The position numbers and the translations under genes were made by a program. Shown here piece after piece: positions 53,751-61,573 of a stretch of DNA of 64,000 nt. The notes under the pieces are model-generated. The model did not search any database, was not told the origin of the DNA, and was given only the letters and a program-made list of their open reading frames with translations. Every line of letters starts with the position of its first letter. Position 1 is the stretch's first letter. The DNA lies in NCBI RefSeq assembly GCF_025399795.1, contig NZ_JAODTZ010000019.1, forward strand, positions 62,001 through 126,000, read 5' to 3'. Source of the DNA: Streptomyces rhizosphaerihabitans (GTDB taxonomy: Bacteria; Actinomycetota; Actinomycetes; Streptomycetales; Streptomycetaceae).

Positions 53751-54479
53751 TCAGACCTCGGCCGCGGTGGGCAGCGGGATCTGCGCGTCGCTCTTGCCGA
53801 GCACGGTGAGCTGGTGCAGCTCCACGAAGTAGAGCTTCCACAGCCAGTAGACGTTGTTGAGGTGCTCGACGACCTTCTGCTCGTCGGCCTCCGAGGTGAT
53901 CAGCGTGGACAGCACACGCCACACGAAGTCGTCGTGGTCGTCGTCGAGGTCGGTGTTGACGTGAGCACGGGCGCCCTTGACGTTCTCCTCGCCGAGGACG
54001 TCGCCCAGGTTGTCCAGCCAGTCGGGCTGGGTGCGCGTGGTGACGTACTCCACGAAGTACACGCTGGTGATCAGCGCCATCGGGCTGTCCTCGAACTCCA
54101 TGCCGTACTGCAGGTATCCGGTGAGCAGCTTGGTGGAGAGCAGCGGCTCCGTGGAGTAGATCTGGTCCTTGGTGACTCCGACCTTGGCGAGGTCGGCGGC
54201 GAACAGCCGGTCGTGCAGCATCTCGTCGTCGGTGTAGTGCGCCCACGCCTTGGCCTGCACCGGGTCCACCTTGGTGAAGTACTTGATGGCCAGCGCGTCC
54301 ACGGTCCGCTTGCGGCGCAGCCGCAGGATCGTCTCGATGTTGTGCCGCTTGTAGTAGTCGAGGTTCAGCTCGGAGGCGCTCTTCTGGTGCTGGGCGTACG
54401 GGACCGTCTCGTAGAAGTCCTTGATGAAGGTGTCGAGGACCGCGTCGACCTTCTTGCGCAGTTCGGGGTTGATCGTCAT
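53751..54479 (-). CDS. Haem-oxygenase-like diiron oxidase (HDO family)
   Basis: 242 residues, almost all helical, with the TENA/PqqC-like arrangement. Candidate iron ligands are Glu86 and His89 in DDEMLHDRLF, Glu144 in YFVEYVTT, and His173/Asp177/His182 in the HVNTDLDDDHDD stretch. HDOs (UndA, BesC, SznF central domain, AetD, BelK) carry out N-oxygenation, C-C cleavage, desaturation or nitrile formation on amino-acid-like substrates. Which applies here is unknown. AAGGAGG lies 10 nt before the ATG. It follows the M29-like paralogue B by 21 bases. Confidence 0.85.
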   Translation of the reverse strand: MTINPELRKKVDAVLDTFIKDFYETVPYAQHQKSASELNLDYYKRHNIETILRLRRKRTVDALAIKYFTKVDPVQAKAWAHYTDDEMLHDRLFAADLAKVGVTKDQIYSTEPLLSTKLLTGYLQYGMEFEDSPMALITSVYFVEYVTTRTQPDWLDNLGDVLGEENVKGARAHVNTDLDDDHDDFVWRVLSTLITSEADEQKVVEHLNNVYWLWKLYFVELHQLTVLGKSDAQIPLPTAAEV

Positions 54480-54500
54480 GGCGTGCTTCCCTCCTTGGGG

Positions 54501-55589
54501 TCAGTGGCAGCCGCAGTTCGCGCTGGAGACGCGCTGCATCCGGCCGCGGCGTACCGCCTTGCGGGCGCCGAGGACGGCGGTTCCGTCCGATGTCACCAGG
54601 GAGCTGCGGGGGCAGAGGAAGGCCAGGGCGAAGCGCGTGGCCGGCGTGATCCCCAGCCCGAGGTTCACGACACCGTTGGTGGCCCCGTACACCTCGTTCG
54701 GGCCGCAGTTCGCCGGGATGATCTCCGTGGTGGTGTTGATCCCGAAGCCGAGTTCCCAGATGACGCGGTAGCGCGGATCGTCGGTGAGGAGCTTCTCCAG
54801 CTCCACGGCGGCCGACGTCGCCCCCGGCGTCTGCGGGGTGACGCCCTCGATGCTTCCGGCGGCGACGTGCAGCGTCACGGCGTTGGAGACGAGCGGCGAG
54901 AGCGCTTCGAACAGCCGCTGCTGGTCGGGGCCGTCGGCCGGGTCCCGGTGGCGGTGGACGATCGGCCAGCCGCGCAGGGTCAGGTCCCCGTTGAGGCCGA
55001 GCAGCCGGGCCTCCGGTTCGAAGGTGGTGATCTCGGCGGCGGTGACGCTCAGCTTGCCCGAGGGGAAGATCTGCTGGTCACCCTCTTCCAGGACGCCCGC
55101 CTGCATGTTCCAGACGCAATCGCCGACCGTGTGGTCGAACTCGGCCTCGGTTCCTGAGGCGTCGTCGACGATCGTCAGCCGGTCGCTGTCGCCCACCAGA
55201 TCGAAGAACTCCTCGGCCACACGGGCGTGTTCGGCGACGTCGGTCTGAGCGGCGGTGCGCAGGAAGTAGCGGACGTGCTCGTCGGTCAACGGCGTGGAGC
55301 CGGCCGGCAGCACGGCCAGCTTGCGCCCGCCCAGCTCCTGCGGGGTCGGCGAGTCGAGGAACCGCCCTGGGCAGACGGCCAGCACATGCGCGTCCGGGGG
55401 GACGCTCCGCGCGATCAGCTCACCCAGGCGGATGCCGGGCGGGAGCGTCAGGCGGAGCACGCGGGAATACCCGTCACCGGAATTCAGGGAAAAGAGCTCG
55501 CCGTGCTGTTCACTCGTGATCAGACAGAATGTCTCGACCGGTCGGCCAAACTGACCGAAGTCGCTTGTCGTGAGATCCAGCGGTGGCAC
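54501..55589 (-). CDS. M29/NicX-like protein B, predicted pseudoenzyme
   Basis: 362 residues from the GTG at 55589 (GGGAG 7 nt upstream; the same start context as its paralogue). It aligns along its length with protein A (55787-56857): QFGRPVETFCLITS, PSGKLSVTAAEI, VIWELGFGINTTTEIIPANC and NEVYGATNGVVNLGLGITP. But positions that are metal ligands in M29/NicX proteins and kept in A are changed: GE to GK, LHFG to VNLG, and YHLD to FALA. It also has a new Cys-rich end (SSANCGCH). It is therefore probably a non-catalytic partner of A, for example for binding the small peptide. An earlier start at 55613 would add 8 residues. Confidence 0.8.
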   Translation of the reverse strand: MPPLDLTTSDFGQFGRPVETFCLITSEQHGELFSLNSGDGYSRVLRLTLPPGIRLGELIARSVPPDAHVLAVCPGRFLDSPTPQELGGRKLAVLPAGSTPLTDEHVRYFLRTAAQTDVAEHARVAEEFFDLVGDSDRLTIVDDASGTEAEFDHTVGDCVWNMQAGVLEEGDQQIFPSGKLSVTAAEITTFEPEARLLGLNGDLTLRGWPIVHRHRDPADGPDQQRLFEALSPLVSNAVTLHVAAGSIEGVTPQTPGATSAAVELEKLLTDDPRYRVIWELGFGINTTTEIIPANCGPNEVYGATNGVVNLGLGITPATRFALAFLCPRSSLVTSDGTAVLGARKAVRRGRMQRVSSANCGCH

Positions 55590-55622
55590 GGGTGCACTCC
55601 CTAGTGAGGACACAATGGGAAC

Positions 55623-55658
55623 CCCGCGGCGGGGTATTGTGAAATACCCCGCCGCGGG
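55623..55658 (-). terminator. Hairpin just after the 18-codon peptide gene
   Basis: CCCGCGGCGGGGTATT (55623-55638) pairs perfectly with AATACCCCGCCGCGGG (55643-55658), loop GTGA: a 16-bp stem, 7 nt beyond the peptide stop and ahead of gene B. It would let only part of the transcripts continue into the enzyme genes, or stabilise the peptide mRNA. Confidence 0.85.
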
Positions 55659-55665
55659 TCGGTAC

Positions 55666-55722
55666 TCAGCCCAGGAGCGTGCCCAGGTAGTTGCGGTTCT
55701 TCTGCACCTTGATCTTCTTCAT
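55666..55722 (-). CDS. 18-residue peptide gene of the cluster (candidate precursor/scaffold peptide)
   Basis: Encodes MKKIKVQKNRNYLGTLLG and a TGA stop. The ATG is 6 nt after AGGAGGTGA, a nine-base perfect match to the 16S anti-Shine-Dalgarno, the best ribosome binding site in the window. It lies between two paralogous M29/NicX-like genes on the same strand and is followed by a strong hairpin. The N-terminal half is strongly basic (K2, K3, K5, K8, R10) and the C-terminal half neutral and hydrophobic with one Tyr (Y12) and a repeated Leu-Gly pattern. This layout, a short leader plus a small core beside modifying enzymes, is that of a ribosomally made precursor, like PqqA in quinone cofactor synthesis or small carrier peptides. 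Not similar to any precursor I know. It could instead be a regulatory leader peptide, but the hairpin lies after its stop. Confidence 0.8.
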   Translation of the reverse strand: MKKIKVQKNRNYLGTLLG

Positions 55723-55728
55723 GGGGAG

Positions 55729-55737
55729 TCACCTCCT
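55729..55737 (-). promoter_or_regulatory. Perfect Shine-Dalgarno of the peptide gene
   Basis: AGGAGGTGA on the minus strand, 6 nt before the start. Predicts very high translation compared with the neighbouring enzymes, which start at GTG with GGGAG. Confidence 0.85.
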
Positions 55738-55786
55738 GTTGGGTGTATTTCCTTGCATTCACCCCGGCCGGGGTGGTCGTGGTCCG

Positions 55787-56857
55787 CTATAGGGCGGGCA
55801 CGACCCTCTCCACGGTGGGGTGGTCCGGGTGGCCGATCACTGCGACTCCATTACTGGTCAGCACGCGAGTGTCGGGCGAAATGATGTCCAGGTGGTACTG
55901 GGTGTACGGAGTGAGTCCGAGGCCGAAGTGCAGGCATCCCTCCGTGCCGCCGTACACCTCGTTCATGGCGTGGTTCCCGGGCAGGATGTCGTGCGAGGTG
56001 TTGAGGGCGTGGCCGATCTCCCACACGATCCGGTAGCGGGAGTCCACGGCGAACATCTGCTCGAGCATCGCCACGGCCGGCGCCGCTCCGGCGTCCAGCG
56101 CCTCCAGGCGGGTGATCCTGCCGTCCTCGACGGTGGCCTTGATCGCGTTGTCGCGCATCGCCCAGAGCTGGGAGTGGACGCGGGCCTGGTCGGTCCGGGA
56201 GAAGGAGGGGGTGCCGTTGTGCAGGATCGGGTAGCCGCGCAGCGTGATCTCGCCCTCCAGCGGCAGCTTCAGTGCCTCGTCGAACTCCCTGATCTCGACC
56301 GGCAGCACGCTGATCTCACCGGACGGGACGATCTGCTGGTCGCCCCAGTCCAGCGGGCCGGCCTGCTGGTTCCACACCAGACCCTCGCGCAGATGGTCGA
56401 GGGTGGCGCGGGTGCCGTGCACGGGGTCGACGTAGACCAGTTGCTCCGAGTCCTCGGCGAGTTCGAAGAAGGTGTCGCAGAACGCCGCCTGGTCGGCCGC
56501 CGAGGTCCGTTCCATCACACCGAGGAAGTGCCGGATCTCGTCGAGACCGGTGGGCGTCGAGTTGCACGCCATGCCCATGATCTTCCGCTGCCCCACCAGA
56601 TCGGGGTCGGGTGATTCGAAGAACCTGTGGGGCGAGACCACCAGCACGTGCGCGGGTTCCGGGATCTTCTTCTCGAGAATTTCCTCGAAGCGGTCTCCCG
56701 CGTCCAGCGTAATGGTGAGGAATTCCCGGTACGGTGCCGTCTCGACGACTTCGAACCGATCCACCAGCTCGGAATTCGTGATCAGACAGAAGGTGCTTCC
56801 GGTGGCTTCACCGAACTGGCTGAAGCGGCCGGGATCAATTGCTATCTGCGCGGACAC
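55787..56857 (-). CDS. M29/NicX-like metalloprotein A (predicted catalytic member)
   Basis: 356 residues from the GTG at 56857 (GGGAG upstream). Related to the M29 aminopeptidase/2,5-dihydroxypyridine dioxygenase (NicX) superfamily: VPSGEISVLPVE, RITRLEALDAGAAPAVAMLEQM, RIVWEIGHALNTSHDILPGN, NEVYGGTEGCLHFGLG and YHLDII. His310 with His322-x-Asp324 corresponds to the His/His-x-Asp iron site of NicX, and the Glu of PSGE and of WEIG to M29 metal ligands. So it could be an aminopeptidase or an iron-dependent oxygenase. First gene of the right-arm operon, immediately before the 18-residue peptide. A start at 56902 is possible but adds 15 residues without family match. Confidence 0.82.
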   Translation of the reverse strand: MSAQIAIDPGRFSQFGEATGSTFCLITNSELVDRFEVVETAPYREFLTITLDAGDRFEEILEKKIPEPAHVLVVSPHRFFESPDPDLVGQRKIMGMACNSTPTGLDEIRHFLGVMERTSAADQAAFCDTFFELAEDSEQLVYVDPVHGTRATLDHLREGLVWNQQAGPLDWGDQQIVPSGEISVLPVEIREFDEALKLPLEGEITLRGYPILHNGTPSFSRTDQARVHSQLWAMRDNAIKATVEDGRITRLEALDAGAAPAVAMLEQMFAVDSRYRIVWEIGHALNTSHDILPGNHAMNEVYGGTEGCLHFGLGLTPYTQYHLDIISPDTRVLTSNGVAVIGHPDHPTVERVVPAL

Positions 56858-57356
56858 GATCACTCCCGTCATGACCTTTACATGTTTTCTCGCCGTGGTC
56901 ACTAATTTGACGGGTCACCGGGTCCGAGGGCTATAGGACGATGGTCCCTGCCCCTTGTTCAGCGGCTAGTACTTCCGCCTGTATCCGCACTTGAGCGGGG
57001 TGCTGCACCTTCCCTCCGGTCCCTTTTCCGTACGGCGGCCACGAACGAGCCCGGCGGCACGTTTCCGCAGTGGGCGGTCGCGCTTCCCGGGGCGTCGCGC
57101 AGCGGGAGCCCGGCCGTCACCGCGTACCCGGCCGCCCCGGCGGCGCGGCTCGGCGTAATCCCGCCGGGGCTGACGGCCCGTGCAGGCCCGTACGGGTGTG
57201 CCGGTCGGGCGGGCGAGCGTGGAAGGGGCGAAGTGGGGGAACCCCAAAAGCAGTTGTCCCCCACGAACTGTCCCCCACGGACAGCGGCAGTTGCTCCCCA
57301 CGGACACCGGGCATCGCCCCGCGTGGCCCGTCCCCCCATGCACGGAGGCTCCACCC
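56858..57356. other. 500-base intergenic region at the right edge of the cluster
   Basis: Divergent promoters for gene A and the GH25 gene. On the minus strand GGACCATCGTCCTAT (about 56937-56951) resembles a motif in the divergent promoter at 45.0 kb. Toward the GH25 gene, GTCCCCCACG occurs twice (about 57257 and 57272) and GTGGGGG (57233-57239) can pair with the first copy. No gene seen. Confidence 0.5.
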
Positions 57357-57914
57357 ATGCTGCGAGGAATCGACGTCAGCGCCTACCAGTCGTCCGCGTA
57401 CGGCACCGCCGGCCTCTCCTTCGTCTTCGTGAAGGCGACGGAAGGCCGCTCGTACGTCAATCCGAAACTCACCGCACAGGCGAAGACCGCCCGCGACGCC
57501 GACTGCGTCGTGGGCTTCTACCACTTCCTGTGGCCCGGCAACATCACCGCCCAGGCCGCGTACTTCGTGAGCAAGGCCCCCGAGAGGGCGGACGACCTGC
57601 TCGCCGTCGACTGGGAGACCACCGGCGACGGCACCCACGCGAGCAACGCGGAGAAGGACCGCTTCATCCGCAAGGTGAAGGAGCTCCGCCCGGACAACCG
57701 TGTGGTGCTCTACACCAACCGTGACTTCTGGCTGAACGTCGACACCACCTCGTACGCCGGGGACGGCCTCTGGATCGCCGACTACGTGACCGCCGGCAAA
57801 CCACGCATCAAGGCGAAGTGGCGCTTCCACCAGTACACCGACGAGCCGGTGGACAGGGACGTCGCGGACTTCGAGAGCGAGGCCGCCCTGCGCGCGTGGG
57901 CCGCCGGCGCCTGA
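57357..57914 (+). CDS. GH25 lysozyme-like muramidase
   Basis: 185 residues, a single GH25 domain. Asp6 in GIDVSAYQ and Asp85/Glu87 in VDWETTG are the catalytic-site acids; FVFVKATEG, GFYHFLW and HQYTDEPVDRDVADF are typical of the fold. GGAGG precedes the ATG. No signal peptide is visible, so export route or a cytosolic role (for example prophage-like release) is unclear. It marks the first gene beyond the cluster. Confidence 0.9.
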   Translation: MLRGIDVSAYQSSAYGTAGLSFVFVKATEGRSYVNPKLTAQAKTARDADCVVGFYHFLWPGNITAQAAYFVSKAPERADDLLAVDWETTGDGTHASNAEKDRFIRKVKELRPDNRVVLYTNRDFWLNVDTTSYAGDGLWIADYVTAGKPRIKAKWRFHQYTDEPVDRDVADFESEAALRAWAAGA

Positions 57915-57925
57915 GGATCACCGGC

Positions 57926-58046
57926 GGTCCGCCCCGCCCCGTGTCCGGTGCCGACGGTCCGCCGTCCGCCCGCACCCGGTGTTCGGTTCCGACGGTCCGC
58001 AGGCGTCCACGTCACCCGCGGTCCGCCGGCGTCCACGTCACCCGGA
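57926..58046 (+). repeat. Four imperfect GGTCCGC-headed repeats
   Basis: Units start at 57926, 57956, 57994 and 58020. The last two share GGTCCGCnGGCGTCCACGTC. They occupy the spacer between GH25 and the next gene. No coding potential. Confidence 0.65.
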
Positions 58047-58215
58047 GGGCCGAGCCGGCACCTCGGCTCAAACGAGCGGCGGGGGTTCCCCGGCCGGGAC
58101 GGAGTACGGTGGCGATACCGAGCGCACCTCGCACGCCGCCATCCATCGCGGCGTCGCCCTCGGGGAACGGCAAGGCCGGAGCACATCGCGTCCGGCCGGA
58201 AATGAGCCGCCCCAC

Positions 58216-59388
58216 ATGAGTCTGATGAGTCTCGGAGTACTCGCGTCCTCCCGCAAGGAGAACGAGTTCCGCCTGCCGCTGCACCCCCGCCACCTCGACC
58301 GGATCGCCCCGGACATACGGGAGAAGATCTTCCTCGAGCAGGGCTACGGCGAGCGGTTCGGCGTCGCCGACGACGCTTTGCGGCCCCTCGTGGCCGGACT
58401 GCGCTCCCGCGAGGAACTCGTCGCCGAGTGCGACATCCTGCTGCTGCCCAAGCCGATGCACGAGGACGTCGCCGAGCTGCGCGAGGGCCAGGTGCTGTGG
58501 GGATGGCCGCACTGCGTGCAGGACGAGAAGATGACCCAGATCGCCATCGACCGGCGGCTGACGCTGATCGCCTGGGAAGCCATGAACCACTGGACCTCGT
58601 CGGGCGCCTTCAGCGTCCATGTGTTCCACAAGAACAACGAGCTCGCGGGCTACTGCTCGGTACTGCACGCGCTCCAGCTCGGCGGGCTGACCGGCAGCTA
58701 CGGGCGCCGCCTGCGCGCGGTGGTCATCAGCTTCGGCGCCACGGCGCGCGGAGCGGTCACGGGCCTGGGCGCCATGGGGGTCTCCGACGTCACGGTGCTC
58801 ACTCAGCGCGCCGCCGCGGCGGTGGCCTCGCCGATGCCCTCGGTCGTGATGGGCCATTTCGAGGAGCAGGAGGACGACCCGTCACGCCTGCAGGCCGCCA
58901 CTCCGGCCGGGCCCGTGCCGCTGGCGGAGTACCTGGCCGGGTTCGACATCATCGTCAACTGCATCCTGCAGGACACCGACGCGCCGCTCATGTTCGTCAC
59001 CGACGAGGAACTCGCAGGGTTCCGGCCGGGGACCTTCTTCATCGACGTCGCCTGCGACGAGGGCATGGGCTTCACCTGGGCCCACCCGACCACTTTCGGC
59101 GATCCCATGCCCACCGTGGGACCGGGCTGCCACTACTACGCGGTGGATCACAGCCCGTCCCACCTGTGGAACTCCGCCACCTGGGAGATCAGTGAGGCAC
59201 TGCTTCCCTACCTGCGCAAGGTCATGAGCGGTCCCGGCGCATGGGAGGCCGACGCCACGGTCAGCAAGGCCGTCGAGATCCGCGACGGCGTCGTCCAGAA
59301 CCCGAAGATCCTCTCCTTCCAGCACCGGTCCGCCGCCTACCCGCACGCTCCGAAGAACCCGGCGACCGCGCTGAGCCCGGCGGTCTAG
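58216..59388 (+). CDS. Alanine dehydrogenase/N5-(carboxyethyl)ornithine synthase-like protein
   Basis: 390 residues of the alanine dehydrogenase/transhydrogenase family. N-terminal substrate part: KENEFRLPLHPRHLDRI and ILLLPKPMHEDV; then a Rossmann NAD(P) part with VVISFGATARGAVTGLGAMGVSDVTVLTQR, and DIIVNCILQDTDAPLMFV followed by FIDVACDEGMGF. The overall pattern is closest to N5-(carboxyethyl)ornithine synthase, which reductively joins an amino acid with pyruvate. Start chosen at 58216; 58225 is possible. It is separated from the cluster by GH25, so cluster membership is doubtful. Confidence 0.82.
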   Translation: MSLMSLGVLASSRKENEFRLPLHPRHLDRIAPDIREKIFLEQGYGERFGVADDALRPLVAGLRSREELVAECDILLLPKPMHEDVAELREGQVLWGWPHCVQDEKMTQIAIDRRLTLIAWEAMNHWTSSGAFSVHVFHKNNELAGYCSVLHALQLGGLTGSYGRRLRAVVISFGATARGAVTGLGAMGVSDVTVLTQRAAAAVASPMPSVVMGHFEEQEDDPSRLQAATPAGPVPLAEYLAGFDIIVNCILQDTDAPLMFVTDEELAGFRPGTFFIDVACDEGMGFTWAHPTTFGDPMPTVGPGCHYYAVDHSPSHLWNSATWEISEALLPYLRKVMSGPGAWEADATVSKAVEIRDGVVQNPKILSFQHRSAAYPHAPKNPATALSPAV

Positions 59389-59409
59389 GGATCGCTCATC
59401 GTCGGCCGG

Positions 59410-60072
59410 TCACCCGCGGAAGTCCGCCTGACGCTCCGGGGACGCCTCCGCCAGTGCCTTCGTGACCGCGTCGACGCCTTCCTGGAGGCCATAGACGGGG
59501 GTGCCGGGCTGCTGGCGCCAGGAGTCGTCCAGGCCGCCGGCGTCGACGGTGTCGAAGCCGATCTCGTCGATGAGGTCGCGCACGCGCCGCTTCGCCGCCG
59601 CGTCGTCGCCGGCCACCGGGAGGGCCATGCGGTCGGGGGCGCCGGCCGGGCGGGCGCGGTCCAGGAGGTCCTGCGCGAAGGTGCCGTTGAAGGCCTTGAT
59701 GACCGTGTGGCCGATCTGCTGGGCGGTCCAGCGGCTCTCGGTGAGGCCGTCGTCCTCGATCCCGGCGATCCTGCCGTCGCGCTGCTGGGGGTAGTAGTTG
59801 CCGGTGTCGATGACGGCGACGCCCTCGGCGGCTCCGTCCAGGATGCCGTCCGGCAGGTTCGGTACGGCCTTGAGCGGGATCGTGACGATCACGACGTCCG
59901 CGTCCTGTGCCGCCTGCTCGACCGTGACCGGGGTCGCCCCGGTCTCCTCGGCGAGCGCGCCGAGCGTCTGGGGACCGCGGGAGTTGGCGACGGAGACGTC
60001 GTGACCGACAGCGGTGAGCCGCCGGGTGAGGTTGCCGCCGATGTTGCCCGCGCCGATGATGCCGATCTTCAT
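59410..60072 (-). CDS. NADPH:F420 oxidoreductase-like (NpdG-type) dehydrogenase
   Basis: 220 residues. N-terminal Rossmann motif GIIGAGNIGGNLTRRL; VANSRGPQTL, DADVVIVTIPLKAV and IDTGNYYPQQRDG are typical of the F420-dependent NADP reductase/NAD-binding_10-like group. Residues beyond 120 (VIKAFNGTFAQDLLDRARP) form the helical cap. May use F420 or only NADP. Convergent with the previous gene, 21 bases apart. Confidence 0.85.
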   Translation of the reverse strand: MKIGIIGAGNIGGNLTRRLTAVGHDVSVANSRGPQTLGALAEETGATPVTVEQAAQDADVVIVTIPLKAVPNLPDGILDGAAEGVAVIDTGNYYPQQRDGRIAGIEDDGLTESRWTAQQIGHTVIKAFNGTFAQDLLDRARPAGAPDRMALPVAGDDAAAKRRVRDLIDEIGFDTVDAGGLDDSWRQQPGTPVYGLQEGVDAVTKALAEASPERQADFRG

Positions 60073-60284
60073 GAGAGACAGACCCTTCCGGGGTGGATGC
60101 TCCTGATGGGCACACCAACTCCGGAGGCGGATGCGCTATTCCGGGACGTACGGCATCCGGGTGACCGGTACCGAGAACGCCGAGGTCCGCGGGGCCCGGG
60201 CTCCGCACCGACGAGCGGCCGGACCTGCCCGCCCTGCCCGCTCCGCACCCGCTCTGCCCGCCCTGCCGATGGGTTCCGTCACGT

Positions 60285-60324
60285 CGAAGGGGCGCCCTCC
60301 GGAAACCCGGTGGGTGCCCCTTCG
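60285..60324 (-). terminator. Hairpin after the EF-hand gene
   Basis: CGAAGGGGC (60285-60293) pairs with GCCCCTTCG (60316-60324), with further pairing inside. Located 8 nt past the EF-hand stop. Confidence 0.7.
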
Positions 60325-60331
60325 GCGGGCG

Positions 60332-60544
60332 TCACTTGCTCAGGTGGGTCCAGAACTCGTCGAACGAGAGGACCTTGTCGCCGTTGAGGTCGCGGCTGGC
60401 GATGACGGCCTCCGCCACCGACTCGGTGACGTTCCAGTCACCGCCCTGGGCGAGAGCGGTCTTGAACTCGGCTGCGGTGATGAAGCCGTCACCGTCCGTA
60501 TCGATCCGCTCGAACTGCTTGCGTGCTTCCTCGATGTCGGCCAC
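60332..60544 (-). CDS. Small EF-hand calcium-binding protein
   Basis: 70 residues with two canonical EF-hand loops: D15-D17-D19-E26 (DTDGDGFITAAE) and D52-N54-D56-E63 (DLNGDKVLSFDE), all ligand positions filled. Calmodulin-like half-size protein of the kind known as Cab proteins in Streptomyces. Cytoplasmic; partner unknown. Confidence 0.93.
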   Translation of the reverse strand: MADIEEARKQFERIDTDGDGFITAAEFKTALAQGGDWNVTESVAEAVIASRDLNGDKVLSFDEFWTHLSK

Positions 60545-60604
60545 CGATCCGCCCCTTCGTCGTGCATCACTGCATGCGTTACTGCCTTGTGTACGGAGGT
60601 CACA

Positions 60605-61519
60605 TTAACGGTCCGCGCGAGCGCGCAGTGCGGCGACCACCCAGGCGAACTCCTCACGGTGCGCCGAGAGCGGGTCCATGCCGCGGACCAGGGCGCTCAG
60701 CTCCCTGAAGCGGGCCATCTCGGCATGCGCCGCGGATTCCATGCGCGCGAGGACGGCGGCCCGGTCGGCGTCGCCGAGCAACCCGCTCAGCACCGTGTCC
60801 GCCTCCGGCGACCCGGGGTCGACACCCCGCCCCAGCGCCTCGCCCGCCAGCTGAACCAGTCGGCTCATGAACCACAAGGAGGTGCCCGGTGGCACGTCCG
60901 GCCCCCGGTCCGCCGCGTTGAACTCGATCATCTCGCGCATCCGCGCCCGGAAGCCCGGGTCCTGGATCAGCTCGGCCAGCTCCACCCAGGCGTCCACCTG
61001 TCCGGGGGTCGGGTCGTCCGGCAGATCACCGACGCTGAACCGCATCCGGGTACGGATGTCGGGGTCCGCGGTGTCCAGGCCCCCGAAGGTCTCCTCCATG
61101 AAGTCGTCGATGATGCGTCCGCGTTCGGCTGCCGAGAGCCGCGCCAGCTTGTTCATGAGTGTCATCTCCTGTGCGGTCGAACCGCGTCGCGCCACGGTCG
61201 ACAGCACCGCCCGGGTCACCTTCAGCGACCTGATCTGTGCGTCCAGCGCGGCCACGTGCGCGGCCGCCACCTCCGCCACCGTCGTCTCGCCCGCCAGCAC
61301 CCTGCGCACGTCCGCGAGACCGAGACCGAGCTCGCGCAGGGTGCGGATCAGCTCCAGGCGGGCCGCGGACCCGGCGTCGTACAGGCGGTAGCCGCCCGCG
61401 GACCGGGCCACCGGGGGCAATGCACCCTCGTCCGACCAGTAGCGGATGGTGCGGACGGACAGGCCGGTGCTGCGGGACAGTTCGCCGATCGTGAAAAGGC
61501 CGGTGCCGTCGTCGATCAT
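60605..61519 (-). CDS. MerR-family regulator with long C-terminal domain
   Basis: 304 residues from the ATG at 61519. MerR HTH (FTIGELSRSTGLSVRTIRYWSDEGALPP, then GYRLYDAGSAARLELIRTLRELGLGLADVRRVL), a coiled-coil helix, and an additional 190-residue helical C-terminal domain of the kind that binds a ligand. No metal-binding cysteines. Divergent from the GNAT gene with 54 bases between starts. Confidence 0.9.
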   Translation of the reverse strand: MIDDGTGLFTIGELSRSTGLSVRTIRYWSDEGALPPVARSAGGYRLYDAGSAARLELIRTLRELGLGLADVRRVLAGETTVAEVAAAHVAALDAQIRSLKVTRAVLSTVARRGSTAQEMTLMNKLARLSAAERGRIIDDFMEETFGGLDTADPDIRTRMRFSVGDLPDDPTPGQVDAWVELAELIQDPGFRARMREMIEFNAADRGPDVPPGTSLWFMSRLVQLAGEALGRGVDPGSPEADTVLSGLLGDADRAAVLARMESAAHAEMARFRELSALVRGMDPLSAHREEFAWVVAALRARADR

Positions 61520-61573
61520 GTCTGCGAGTGTGTGCCTTCCAGTGGGTGGAGACTCAAGCGGCGGGGGACAGTC

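Noticed and set aside
55666..55722. Peptide as an amino-group carrier protein (LysW type)
   Set aside because: LysW-like carriers are about 55 residues with cysteine pairs and an EDWGE end; this peptide has none of these.
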